Source: Candidatus Zipacnadum vermilionense (GTDB taxonomy: Bacteria; Armatimonadota; Zipacnadia; Zipacnadales; Zipacnadaceae). From it: a DNA stretch of 52,865 nt. The number at the start of each line of letters is the position of its first letter. Position 1 is the first letter of the stretch. The stretch lies in assembly GCA_029821755.1 (NCBI GenBank), contig JALGSV010000024.1, positions 1 to 52,865 on the forward strand. The letters run 5' to 3'. Under the pieces are notes generated by a model. That model was given only the letters and a program-made list of their open reading frames with translations, was not told the origin of the DNA and made no database searches. Of this stretch, positions 8,507 through 15,865 are shown piece by piece. A program made the translations under genes and the position numbers.

Positions 8507-9849
8507 TGCATCTCTCCCCCACTCAGGGGTTGCCCCATCGCCTCGTACAGGCGGATGAGAGCCAGTTGCAGATCGTAGTTGGCGGTAATCTGCGCTGCCT
8601 CCGCCGCGGCCAGGGCCGTCTGGGCATCGAGGACCTCGATACCGTTCGTTACCCCAGCCTGGAACCGCACCTCCGCTACCCGGGCCCGCTCGCGGGCGTC
8701 CACCACCCCCTGCGTCGCCACCTGCAACTGCTTGGTGGCCTGGTCCAGCGACAGGTACGACTGAGTCACCTCCAGCGCTACCTGCTGCCTCTGGATATCC
8801 AGTGCCAGCAGCGCTTGCTTGACCTGGGACTCGGCGCTCGCCACGTTGCTCCGCGTCGCGCCCCCGTCGAAGATAGGCTTGCTCACCGCTACGGTCACCT
8901 GCCAGTTTTCGCCCGCCGAGAACACCGAGGCCTGGCTCTCCGAAAACTGTCCACCCAGGGAGAGGGTCAGGTTGCGCCCGGCCTTGGCCAGCCGTAGCCC
9001 CGCCTCCGCTTGCTGGACCCGCGCCTGTAGCGCCGCCAGTTCCGGGCGCCACTCCCAGCCGGCCTCGATCAGCGCCGACAAGTCTCCCGCCGGCCGGGTG
9101 ATCGGGTCGACGGAGGGCACCACGCTCAGCGGCCACGTCTGCTCCAGCGCGAGGATCTGCCGCAAGACGGCCAGCCCCCGGGCCACGGCCGTTACCGCAG
9201 CGATCTCGCTGCCCTCGCTCTGGGCCAGTTGGGTCTGTGCCTGGATGACCTCGAACTGGGCCACCGTGCCCGCGTCGAACATCGCCTGAGCGATACGCCG
9301 ATGCTCCCGGAAGGCCTGGGTCTGGCGCTGGGCCACCCCGGCCAACTCCTGCGCGCGTAGCACCTGGTAAGCCGCCTCCTGGGCGGCCAGGCGCATGGCC
9401 CGGCGCGTCGTCTCCACTTGCTGCTGGGCCGCCGTCACTCCCGAGCGCGCGGCGCTGAGCGCCGCCGGCAACCGCCCGCCCGTATACAAGGGCTGGGTGA
9501 GGCTCAGGCCGTACTGGGCAACGATGGGGCTGCCCAGAGTTATCGTTTCTTTGTCGATCTTCGCGGTCTGAATAGGCCCGGTCCGGCCGTAGGCGGCGCT
9601 GAACTGGAGGGAGAGGCCTCCCGCTGCCGCCGCTTGCCCCACCGCCGCCTGCGCCTGGTTGACCGCCTCGCCTGCCGTCAGCACCGGCAACGCCGTCTGC
9701 GCGGCCAGCTCCCCGGCCTGCGTGGGAGTGAGCGTCAGCGTCTCCGCCGGGGCCGACTCCTGCCCCAGCGCCGCCGACCCGGCCACCAGCGCCAGGCCCA
9801 TGATCGCCAGGACGCGGCATATTGAGGAAAGCGCACTGCGAGGATTCAT
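8503..9849 (-). CDS. TolC-like outer-membrane efflux protein
   Basis: 448 residues with an N-terminal signal peptide (hydrophobic core at ~10-27, cleavage after Ala-Leu-Gly-like region near 30). Two long helical repeats typical of the outer-membrane efflux protein family are visible: the first with LSLTQPLYTGGRLPAALSAA at ~120-140, the second with VAVSKPIFDGGATRSNVASA at ~325-345; each has the family P-[LI]-[YF]-x-G-G motif. It forms the trimeric exit duct for the adaptor and permease downstream. The ATG at 9847-9849 overlaps the stop of the AbrB-like gene (ATGA), and its stop overlaps the adaptor start in the same way. Confidence 0.92.
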   Translation of the reverse strand: MNPRSALSSICRVLAIMGLALVAGSAALGQESAPAETLTLTPTQAGELAAQTALPVLTAGEAVNQAQAAVGQAAAAGGLSLQFSAAYGRTGPIQTAKIDKETITLGSPIVAQYGLSLTQPLYTGGRLPAALSAARSGVTAAQQQVETTRRAMRLAAQEAAYQVLRAQELAGVAQRQTQAFREHRRIAQAMFDAGTVAQFEVIQAQTQLAQSEGSEIAAVTAVARGLAVLRQILALEQTWPLSVVPSVDPITRPAGDLSALIEAGWEWRPELAALQARVQQAEAGLRLAKAGRNLTLSLGGQFSESQASVFSAGENWQVTVAVSKPIFDGGATRSNVASAESQVKQALLALDIQRQQVALEVTQSYLSLDQATKQLQVATQGVVDARERARVAEVRFQAGVTNGIEVLDAQTALAAAEAAQITANYDLQLALIRLYEAMGQPLSGGEMQ

Positions 9850-10106
9850 TCCTCTTCGTCCTCCTCCGCTGATTCCGCGGGATGGTCCCCCTCGACGACC
9901 GCCACCAGGTGCGCGGCCATAGTCAAGGCGGCCTGCACCTTCACCAGCATCACGCTCTCGCCCGCGGGGTGGACGAACGCCAGCAGCTTGTCGCCGGCCT
10001 GAATCATGCATCGCTCCCGCGCCTCAGCCGGAATGACCACTTGCCCCCGCTCCCCCACGGTTACCGAGCCGACGAAGTTCTCCTGTAGGTTCCCTGGCAT
10101 CGCCAT
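9846..10106 (-). CDS. AbrB/SpoVT-type DNA-binding regulator at the head of the efflux operon
   Basis: 86 residues. A SpoVT-AbrB swapped-hairpin domain covers residues ~12-58: SVTVGERGQVVIPAEAR followed by IQAGDKLLAFVHP and VMLVKV. The tail is acidic (ends in EEDEEE). Such proteins bind promoter DNA as dimers; here the likely target is its own operon, since it is the first gene behind the promoter at 10177-10205. I chose the ATG at 10104-10106 (GGAG ten bases upstream); a second ATG two codons later is also possible. The open frame extends 12 codons further up without a site. It overlaps the TolC-like gene by four bases. Confidence 0.85.
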   Translation of the reverse strand: MAMPGNLQENFVGSVTVGERGQVVIPAEARERCMIQAGDKLLAFVHPAGESVMLVKVQAALTMAAHLVAVVEGDHPAESAEEDEEE

Positions 10107-10176
10107 CTTCGCTCGTCTCCTTGCCCAGCGACTTCCCCACATCCGTCAAAACGCACAAATATGATTTACACGACTG

Positions 10177-10205
10177 ATTCTACGGACAAGTCTCTGCGAC
10201 GTCAA
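10177..10205 (-). promoter_or_regulatory. sigma70-type promoter for the efflux operon
   Basis: Minus strand TTGACG (10205-10200), 17-base spacer, TAGAAT (10182-10177). It lies about 70 bases upstream of the AbrB-like start and is back to back with the hrcA promoter at 10279-10307. Confidence 0.6.
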
Positions 10206-10278
10206 GTATTCCCCAGAAAACCTACCCATACCTGCCGCTCCCACTGCCGTCCAAACTGTCGTTCCAACCGCCGCTCCC

Positions 10279-10307
10279 TTGACACTCCGTCCCCCCGGTG
10301 CTACATT
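10279..10307 (+). promoter_or_regulatory. sigma70-type promoter for hrcA operon, with degenerate CIRCE-like dyad
   Basis: TTGACA (10279-10284), 17-base spacer, TACATT (10302-10307), about 50 bases before the hrcA GTG. The same bases form TTGACACTC - N8 - CGGTGCTAC, which resembles the HrcA operator TTAGCACTC - N9 - GAGTGCTAA at about 7 of 9 and 6 of 9 positions but with the spacer one short. The promoter call is good; the operator call is weak. Confidence 0.6.
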
Positions 10308-10355
10308 CAGCCTAGCGGGAAAGTCCCGCCTTTGCTGGTTTTTCTGGGGGTTAGC

Positions 10356-11402
10356 GTGGGCCGCCTAGAGGCGAACGATCTTACTCCGCGACAAGAGGCT
10401 ATCCTGCTCGCGGTCGTGGGCGAACATATCGCCACCGCCGAGCCAGTGCCCTCCAAGCTGGTGCAGGAGAAGCACGGCCTGGCGGTCAGCCGCGCCACCA
10501 TCCGCAACGAGATGGCGGAGATGGAGCACCTGGGTTACCTGGGCAAGCCGCACACCTCCGCTGGGCGCGTACCGACCGAGGTCGCCTACCGCCTGTACGT
10601 GAGCCGCCTGGAGAGCGCCGAGCCGGGCCTGTCGCGGGAGCTGACCTGGGTGCGTGGGGAGTTGGCCCACGCCGGCTCCGATCTAACTGCGCTCCTGCGC
10701 ACCTCCACTCGGGTGCTGGCCGACCTGACCGAACAGGCCGCCTTGGCCTGCGAGCCGATCACTCCCGGCCAGTCCTTCTTGGCTTTCTCGCTGGCCGCCG
10801 TCAGCGCCCGTGCCATTCGCGTGTGCTACGAGATGGCGGAGGGCCGGCACGAGCTGCTCTGGGAGCCCGCCCAGCCGCTGCGTAGCGACCAGATCAACGC
10901 GCTCAGCGAGGCCCTGGCGAACGTTCTCTCCCGGGAGGGCCTGGATCGTCTCGACGTCGGTGCCCTGGCCGAGGAGACCGACCTGCCCGTGGAGATTATC
11001 TCCGGTCTCCTCCAGCTACTCGTGGAGAACACCGAGCAACGCGTCTACGTGGAGGGCGCGGCGCGGCTGTTTGCCTATCCGGATTTCCAGGACCACAACC
11101 GGCTGCAGGAGTTGCTGGTCGCCCTGACCCAGGAGGGCCCCACCCGGGCCCTGCTGCGGGGGGTCTTCGGCCGGGAGGGGATCACGGTTTTCATCGGCTC
11201 CGAGTTGGCCCGGGGACGCTTCTGCGACTGCAGCCTGGTGGCCCAGACCTATCGGGGCCCGCTGGCGCTGCGGGGCGCGGTGGCCGTACTTGGTCCCCTG
11301 CGCATGCCCTACCCCCGCGCCATGACTGCCGTCCGCTGCGTGGCGTATGAGATCGGCGGGATCTTGGGGAAGGGGGAGGAGGGGGAGGTCGATGGTCGAT
11401 AG
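10356..11402 (+). CDS. hrcA: heat-inducible transcription repressor HrcA
   Basis: 348 residues, normal for the family. The winged-helix DNA-binding domain is residues ~1-75 and carries the HrcA hallmark block ATIRNEMAEMEHLGYL followed by PHTSAGRVPTEVAYRLYV. The rest matches the GAF-like and dimerisation parts, ending with ALRGAVAVLGPLRMPYPRAM and a small acidic tail. HrcA represses chaperone operons by binding CIRCE and is itself kept active by a chaperonin. I chose the GTG at 10356 (GGGGG six to ten bases upstream), since the frame upstream is a Pro/Arg-rich non-conserved stretch covering the promoter. It heads a plus-strand operon with the next three genes, including an archaeal-type chaperonin. 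Confidence 0.93.
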   Translation: MGRLEANDLTPRQEAILLAVVGEHIATAEPVPSKLVQEKHGLAVSRATIRNEMAEMEHLGYLGKPHTSAGRVPTEVAYRLYVSRLESAEPGLSRELTWVRGELAHAGSDLTALLRTSTRVLADLTEQAALACEPITPGQSFLAFSLAAVSARAIRVCYEMAEGRHELLWEPAQPLRSDQINALSEALANVLSREGLDRLDVGALAEETDLPVEIISGLLQLLVENTEQRVYVEGAARLFAYPDFQDHNRLQELLVALTQEGPTRALLRGVFGREGITVFIGSELARGRFCDCSLVAQTYRGPLALRGAVAVLGPLRMPYPRAMTAVRCVAYEIGGILGKGEEGEVDGR

Positions 11403-11426
11403 TCGGCATAGAGGGAGGTATCGACA

Positions 11427-12062
11427 ATGGATGTAGCCGAGATAGATGAGCGGATCACCGGACTTGAGGATTCCGTGGCGAGACGCGTGGCGAAGATGGA
11501 GGACGTGATGGCGCGGTTTGTGTCGGCAACCGAATCATTTGCCGCCGAATGGTATCGGAAAACGGTCCAACAGGCGGTAAGCGACGCTTACGCTAAAGTC
11601 AATGAACGGACTGGCGAGGGGTTAGACGCGCTCAAGGCGGATCTCGAGGATGCGATCCTTCGGGTGCCTGAGCTGGTGCGGGAACGATTGGATAACGACA
11701 AGCTGTGGGACCATCGGTCTGAGCGTAAGTCGGTATCCACGGGAGTGACCGGGACGTATGGCCCTCAGGGACGCGGCGATGAGCCCTCGCTGAACGCGGC
11801 GATCAGGGGGACGCTGTCGCCCGTCGGTGCACTCCTTCGCAAGCATGGGCTCTTGGGCGACAAGACCACAAGCAATTGGAAGGGCGGGCCTACCGGCACC
11901 CTCGTCTTCCCGTACGGGTTCGATTTCTCCCCGGAGATGAAGCCCATACTGGAGGAGTATTCCGAGGACGACCGGCAATTGCGGCATTACCGCCAAGAGC
12001 TATCGGAACTGCGCGAGGCAAAGGGGCGGGCGGAAGCCCTGCAACGCTGGGAGGCGGCATAG
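11427..12062 (+). CDS. unrecognised protein inside the hrcA-chaperonin operon
   Basis: 211 residues; I do not recognise a family. Residues ~1-90 are strongly helical and acidic, with heptad-like spacing that suggests a coiled coil (EIDERITGLEDSVARRVAKM). The middle (~95-165) is loop-rich with Gly, Ser and Pro. The C-terminus (~175-211) is again helical and charged (EDDRQLRHYRQELSELREAK). GAGGTATCGACA precedes the ATG and the gene starts 24 bases after hrcA. Its codons use A- and T-ending forms more often than hrcA or the chaperonin, which suggests later arrival. No transmembrane segment or signal peptide is visible. Location suggests expression with the chaperonin; function unknown. Confidence 0.7.
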   Translation: MDVAEIDERITGLEDSVARRVAKMEDVMARFVSATESFAAEWYRKTVQQAVSDAYAKVNERTGEGLDALKADLEDAILRVPELVRERLDNDKLWDHRSERKSVSTGVTGTYGPQGRGDEPSLNAAIRGTLSPVGALLRKHGLLGDKTTSNWKGGPTGTLVFPYGFDFSPEMKPILEEYSEDDRQLRHYRQELSELREAKGRAEALQRWEAA

Positions 12063-12112
12063 CGGACACTGGCTGCGGCCGCCCCGGCCGGCAGGCCTTG
12101 CGCCACCCGAGC

Positions 12113-12168
12113 GGGCCGGATAGAATCTGTCGGTCCGCAAACGACGCGGACCGACATCTATCCGGCCC
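12113..12168 (+). terminator. long imperfect hairpin between the unknown gene and the chaperonin
   Basis: Left arm 12113-12138 and right arm 12146-12168 pair over about 23 bp with a 3-base bulge and a 7-base loop. The sequence CCTCCTAGTTTTGG follows, a weak U-run. It could attenuate transcription into the chaperonin gene or protect an RNA end. Confidence 0.5.
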
Positions 12169-12206
12169 CTCCTAGTTTTGGCTAGATGGTTAAGGAGCCT
12201 TCCCAT

Positions 12207-13787
12207 ATGGCCTCAACCGAATCGTCCAGTCCTGCCCCCGCCTCCGATGGGGCAACTGCTAATGAGAAGACCTCAGCCCTGATGGCCAACGCCGCCGCCG
12301 TGGTCGCTATCGCCGCCGCCGTAGAGGGCACGCTCGGCCCCAAAGGTCTCAACTCCATGCTGGTGGATCGCTACGGCGAGGTGACCATCACCAACGACGG
12401 CGCCACCATCCTGGAGCGCATGGAGATCAACCATCCCGCCGCCCGCCTGGTCATCGCCGCCGCTCAGGCCCAGGCGGAGCAGGTTGGCGACGGCACCACT
12501 ACCGCCGCTCTCCTCGCCGCCTCCCTGGTCAGCGAGGGCGTCCGCCATGCTCGCGCCGGGGTGCCGATTATCAAGCTCATCGAGGGGATGCAGGCCGGGA
12601 TGCGCCTGGCCGTGGACTTCCTGGACACCCAGGCCCAGCCCATCGCCGACTCCACTGACCCCCACCTGCGCCAGGCCGCGCTCATCGCCGGGCGCGGCGT
12701 GGGGGAGCTGGCCGACCTGGCCGTGGCCGCCGCGGCCCACCTGGGCTTCGAGCGCCTGCTGGACGAGGACTTCCGCCTCGCCGACCTGGTCCTCGCCCAG
12801 GAGGGCGCGCCCACCGAGCTGATCGAGGGCCTGGTCCTGGACCGCACTCGCCTCAACCGGCAGATGCCGCGCCAGGTACGGCTAGCCACCGTGCTCCTGC
12901 TGGACGACGCCTTGGAGCCCGAGGAGCTGGAGTCCGGCGCCCTCGGCACGGAAGCGGGCTTCCAGCGCTACCTGCGGCTGCAAGAGGAATTCCTGCACGG
13001 CTTGGCCGGTCTGCTGGAGGCCGGGGTCAACTGCTTCTTCGTGCGCAAGGGGATAGGCGACACCGCTGAGGAACTGCTCACCGCCGCCGGGGCCTTTGCG
13101 GTACGACGCCTATCGCGCCGGGACATGGCCCGCCTGGCCGAATTCACCGGCGCTCGCCTGGTCAAGCGCGGCGCGCTCAAGAAACCCGCCGCGGAACTGC
13201 AGCCCTTCCTGGGCCGAGCCGAACAGGTGGCGGAGAACGAGCGCTTCGACCATCTCCAGGTCCTGGGCGGTGCCGGTCGCCCCGCAGCGACCATGCTAGT
13301 TGGCGCCGCTACTCGAGAGGTCCGCCAGGAACGCCAGCGCATCGCCGAGGACGCCGCTAGCGCCGTGCAGGCCGCCGCCCGCGGCGGGGCAGTGGCCGGC
13401 GGAGGCGCCTTTGAGCTGGCCGCCGCCCGACATGTCAGTGCCTACCGGCCGCAAGCGCCCGGCATGGCCGCCTACGGCGTGGACTGCGTGGTGGAGGCGC
13501 TCAAGCGCCCCCTGTCGCAGATCATCAGCAACGCCGGCTTCAACCCGCTCGAGAAGGTCGAGCAAGCCTGGGCTGCGCAGGTCGAGACCGACACCGGGGT
13601 GTTGGCTCTCGACTGCGACAGCGGCCTGGTGACCGACATGCGCGAGGCAGGCGTCCTGGACGCCGCCCCGGTCAAGCGCCAGGCTCTGCAAGCCGCGCTG
13701 GAGATCGCCGAGGCGATCCTGCGTATCAACACCATCATCCGCCAGAAGCCGCAGCAAGCGGAGGCCGCCGATCCCGACACACTCTGA
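12207..13787 (+). CDS. archaeal-type (group III) chaperonin in a bacterium
   Basis: 526 residues, similar to thermosome/CCT subunits and not to GroEL. Diagnostic blocks: GPKGLNSMLVDRYGEVTITNDGATIL at ~44-69 (shown here split: GPKGLNSMLVD and TNDGATIL), MEINHPAARLV at 72-82, VGDGTTTAALLA at 93-104, QKGI-like RKGIGDTAEELL at 280-291, VAGGGAFE at 396-403 and SNAGFNPLEKV at 441-451. Catalytic aspartates expected for ATP hydrolysis appear present (D64, D95, D382). Residues ~240-262 correspond to the helical protrusion that forms the built-in lid, so no GroES partner is expected. The C-terminal Gly/Met tail of many chaperonins is missing. RBS AAGGAG precedes the ATG at 12207. Group III chaperonins have been described in some bacteria next to heat-shock genes. 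Confidence 0.92.
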   Translation: MASTESSSPAPASDGATANEKTSALMANAAAVVAIAAAVEGTLGPKGLNSMLVDRYGEVTITNDGATILERMEINHPAARLVIAAAQAQAEQVGDGTTTAALLAASLVSEGVRHARAGVPIIKLIEGMQAGMRLAVDFLDTQAQPIADSTDPHLRQAALIAGRGVGELADLAVAAAAHLGFERLLDEDFRLADLVLAQEGAPTELIEGLVLDRTRLNRQMPRQVRLATVLLLDDALEPEELESGALGTEAGFQRYLRLQEEFLHGLAGLLEAGVNCFFVRKGIGDTAEELLTAAGAFAVRRLSRRDMARLAEFTGARLVKRGALKKPAAELQPFLGRAEQVAENERFDHLQVLGGAGRPAATMLVGAATREVRQERQRIAEDAASAVQAAARGGAVAGGGAFELAAARHVSAYRPQAPGMAAYGVDCVVEALKRPLSQIISNAGFNPLEKVEQAWAAQVETDTGVLALDCDSGLVTDMREAGVLDAAPVKRQALQAALEIAEAILRINTIIRQKPQQAEAADPDTL

Positions 13788-13826
13788 TCCGCCTAGCGCG
13801 GGACGATTCTGAAGAGGCTATCACCC

Positions 13827-14345
13827 ATGTCCGACGAACTAACCGAACCCACTGAGGAATTCTCCGAGGAGACCCTCAACGACCAACTCGCCCACCTCCA
13901 GGAGGAACTGGAGCAGGAGCGGGACGCCCACCTGCGGGCGCTGGCCGATCTGCGCAACTACCGGGACCGCGTGGCCCGCGAGCATGCGCAGCAGGCCCGC
14001 TACGCTACCGCTGCTCTGCTGGAGTCGCTCATCCCCACTCTCGACCACCTAGAAATGGCGCTGGAGGCGGCGCAAGCGCATGGCGAGGGCGACACCTCGC
14101 TCGCCGAGGGCGTCTACTTGACCCAGCGCCAGCTTCTGGACGTCCTGGCCCAGGCGGGCCTGCAGCCCATTGCCGCGCTCGGCGAGGTCTTCGACCCTGC
14201 TCGCCATGAGGCCCTGGACGGCGAGCAAGTAGCCCCCGGCGACCCCGCCGAGGGCACGGTCACGGCCGAGCTGCGCAAGGGCTACTTGCTCCACGACCGC
14301 GTCTTGCGCCCAGTGCAGGTGCGAGTCGCGGTGGCGAACACCTAA
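13827..14345 (+). CDS. grpE: nucleotide exchange factor GrpE
   Basis: 172 residues. An acidic N-terminal segment (LTEPTEEFSEETLND) leads into a long coiled coil at ~20-70 containing the DLRNYRDRVAREH block, followed by the four-helix region and the beta-wing with ARHEALDGEQVAPGDPAEGTVTAELRKGYLLHDRVLRPVQVRVA; this last motif is the GrpE signature. It exchanges nucleotide on DnaK. Its partner dnaK is 32 kb away on the other strand, under what looks like HspR control, while grpE is tied to HrcA. It follows the chaperonin by 39 bases and is the last gene of the operon. Confidence 0.95.
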   Translation: MSDELTEPTEEFSEETLNDQLAHLQEELEQERDAHLRALADLRNYRDRVAREHAQQARYATAALLESLIPTLDHLEMALEAAQAHGEGDTSLAEGVYLTQRQLLDVLAQAGLQPIAALGEVFDPARHEALDGEQVAPGDPAEGTVTAELRKGYLLHDRVLRPVQVRVAVANT

Positions 14346-14385
14346 CGCAGGGGCCGGGTCCCGATGGCGCCGGGGTCTCGTCGGT

Positions 14386-14547
14386 GCCTGCGGTGGCAGG
14401 CTAGGGCTCCCCGACGGTCCTCCGCGGTCGCCCGGACGGCCTCCTCTCTCTACCCCGGACTGGCGAGACGCCGATGCCGCCAGAAAAACCTTCGGACCCT
14501 CTTGAAGGAACTCCTGCCTTGCACGTCGAAAGGGCGTATGAGCCCTT
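14386..14547 (+). other. two hairpins between grpE and the ftsZ promoter
   Basis: GCCTGC-GGTG-GCAGGC at 14386-14401 and AAGGGC-GTATGA-GCCCTT at 14530-14547. Neither has a convincing U-run, so termination is only possible. The rest of the ~220 bases before the ftsZ promoter holds nothing I recognise. Confidence 0.4.
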
Positions 14548-14568
14548 GCCTGGCGGTTGCTTAGCAGC

Positions 14569-14598
14569 TTGACAGTCCTTCGCGGCGCTGCCTATAAT
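14569..14598 (+). promoter_or_regulatory. sigma70-type promoter for ftsZ
   Basis: TTGACA (14569-14574), 18-base spacer, TATAAT (14593-14598). Transcription would begin about 20 bases before the ATG. Confidence 0.75.
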
Positions 14599-14624
14599 CG
14601 GTCACTCTGCAGGAGGGCGATACC

Positions 14625-15794
14625 ATGCCTACCGGCAGCCGAGCTCCTAAGAGAGGATCAACGTCAATGATGAGGCAGAATGTGGAAGAGTACGCCAAGA
14701 TTCGCGTTGTCGGTGTCGGCGGGGGCGGCTCCAACGCGGTGGACCGCATGATCGAGAGCGGCCTCATGGGCGTGGAGTACCTGGCCATCAATACCGACGC
14801 CCAAGTCTTGGATCTGTCCGCGGCCGACCGCAAGCTGCAGATCGGCGCCGAGCTGACCCGAGGCCTGGGCACCGGCGGCATCCCCGACCTGGGCCGCCAG
14901 TCCGCTGAGGAGAGCCGTCAGGATATCATGATGGCCCTCGACGGCACCGACATGGTCTTCGTCACCAGCGGCATGGGCGGCGGCACCGGTACCGGTGCTA
15001 GCGCCGTCGTCGCCGAAATCGCCCGCGAGCTCGGCGCCCTCACCATCGGTGTGGTCACCAAGCCCTTCACCGTGGAGGGCCAACGCCGGGCGGAGCTCGC
15101 CGCCGACGGTATCTCCCGCCTCAAGGAACACGTCGACACCCTCATCGTCATCCCCAATGACCGCCTGCTGCAGATGGGTGAGGAGGACCTCACCCTGCAG
15201 GAAGCCTTCTCCCTCGCCGATACCGTCTTGCAGCAGGGCGTGCGCGGCATCAGTGAGGTCATCGTCGTCCCCGGCTTGATCAACCTCGATTTCGCTGACG
15301 TTCGGGCGGTCCTCAATGACGCCGGCACCGCCATGATGGGCATCGGCGAGGCCACCGGTGAGGGCCGCGCCGTTTCCGCCGCCCGCGCCGCCATCTCCAG
15401 CCCGCTGCTGGAGGTGGACATCAAGGGTGCTGGTGCGGTCTTGTTCAACATCACCGCCGGCCCGGACCTGACGCTCAAGGAGGTCCACGAGGCTTGCGCC
15501 ATCGTGCAGGAGGCCGCCCAGGACGGCGACGGCGATGTAGACCTGACCCTCGGCGCGGTGACCGATCCGAAGATGGAGGGGCAGGTGCGCATTACCGTCC
15601 TGGCCACCGGCTTCGACGAGCAGCGCCCCGCTCCGCGCCGCACGCGCCAGGAGTCTCAGATCGCCGCCCGGCCAGCCTCTACCTCGGCCGCCGCGACCGC
15701 CGCAGAAACCCCCGCTTCCGGCGCCTTCACCGAGGAGATGCCGACCTACGACGAGGACGACATAGACATCCCCGCCTTCCTGCGACGGCGCTAG
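14625..15794 (+). CDS. ftsZ: cell division protein FtsZ
   Basis: 389 residues. Tubulin-like GTPase that polymerises into the Z ring at the division site. The GTP-binding signature is GGGTGTGA at 118-125; the N-terminal block VVGVGGGGSNAVDRM is at 28-42 and the T7 synergy loop NLDFADVRAVLNDAG lies near 220-235. After the GTPase core a ~55-residue Ala/Thr-rich linker leads to the conserved tail DIDIPAFLRRR, the docking peptide for FtsA/ZipA-type partners. GGAGG sits eight bases before the ATG. The gene stands alone: no ftsA or ftsQ lies next to it, unlike the usual division cluster. A GTAGGGGC hairpin follows the stop. Confidence 0.96.
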   Translation: MPTGSRAPKRGSTSMMRQNVEEYAKIRVVGVGGGGSNAVDRMIESGLMGVEYLAINTDAQVLDLSAADRKLQIGAELTRGLGTGGIPDLGRQSAEESRQDIMMALDGTDMVFVTSGMGGGTGTGASAVVAEIARELGALTIGVVTKPFTVEGQRRAELAADGISRLKEHVDTLIVIPNDRLLQMGEEDLTLQEAFSLADTVLQQGVRGISEVIVVPGLINLDFADVRAVLNDAGTAMMGIGEATGEGRAVSAARAAISSPLLEVDIKGAGAVLFNITAGPDLTLKEVHEACAIVQEAAQDGDGDVDLTLGAVTDPKMEGQVRITVLATGFDEQRPAPRRTRQESQIAARPASTSAAATAAETPASGAFTEEMPTYDEDDIDIPAFLRRR

Positions 15795-15814
15795 GCGAAC
15801 CAGTACCCCCTGGG

Positions 15815-15865
15815 GTAGGGGCGAATGTTTCGCGGAACCGTACCCCGCGGAACATCTGCCCCTAC
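15815..15865. repeat. GTAGGGGC-type inverted repeat between ftsZ and a glycosyltransferase gene
   Basis: 21-base arms 15815-15835 and 15845-15865 with a 9-base loop and a few mismatches. It lies between convergent genes and overlaps the stop codon of the glycosyltransferase. Related hairpins occur at 18296-18367 and 30985-31026. Confidence 0.7.

Noticed and set aside
8507-9820. N-terminal extension of the adaptor frame
   Set aside because: Gly/Arg-rich out-of-frame reading of the TolC-like gene; the adaptor starts at the ATGA overlap at 8506.
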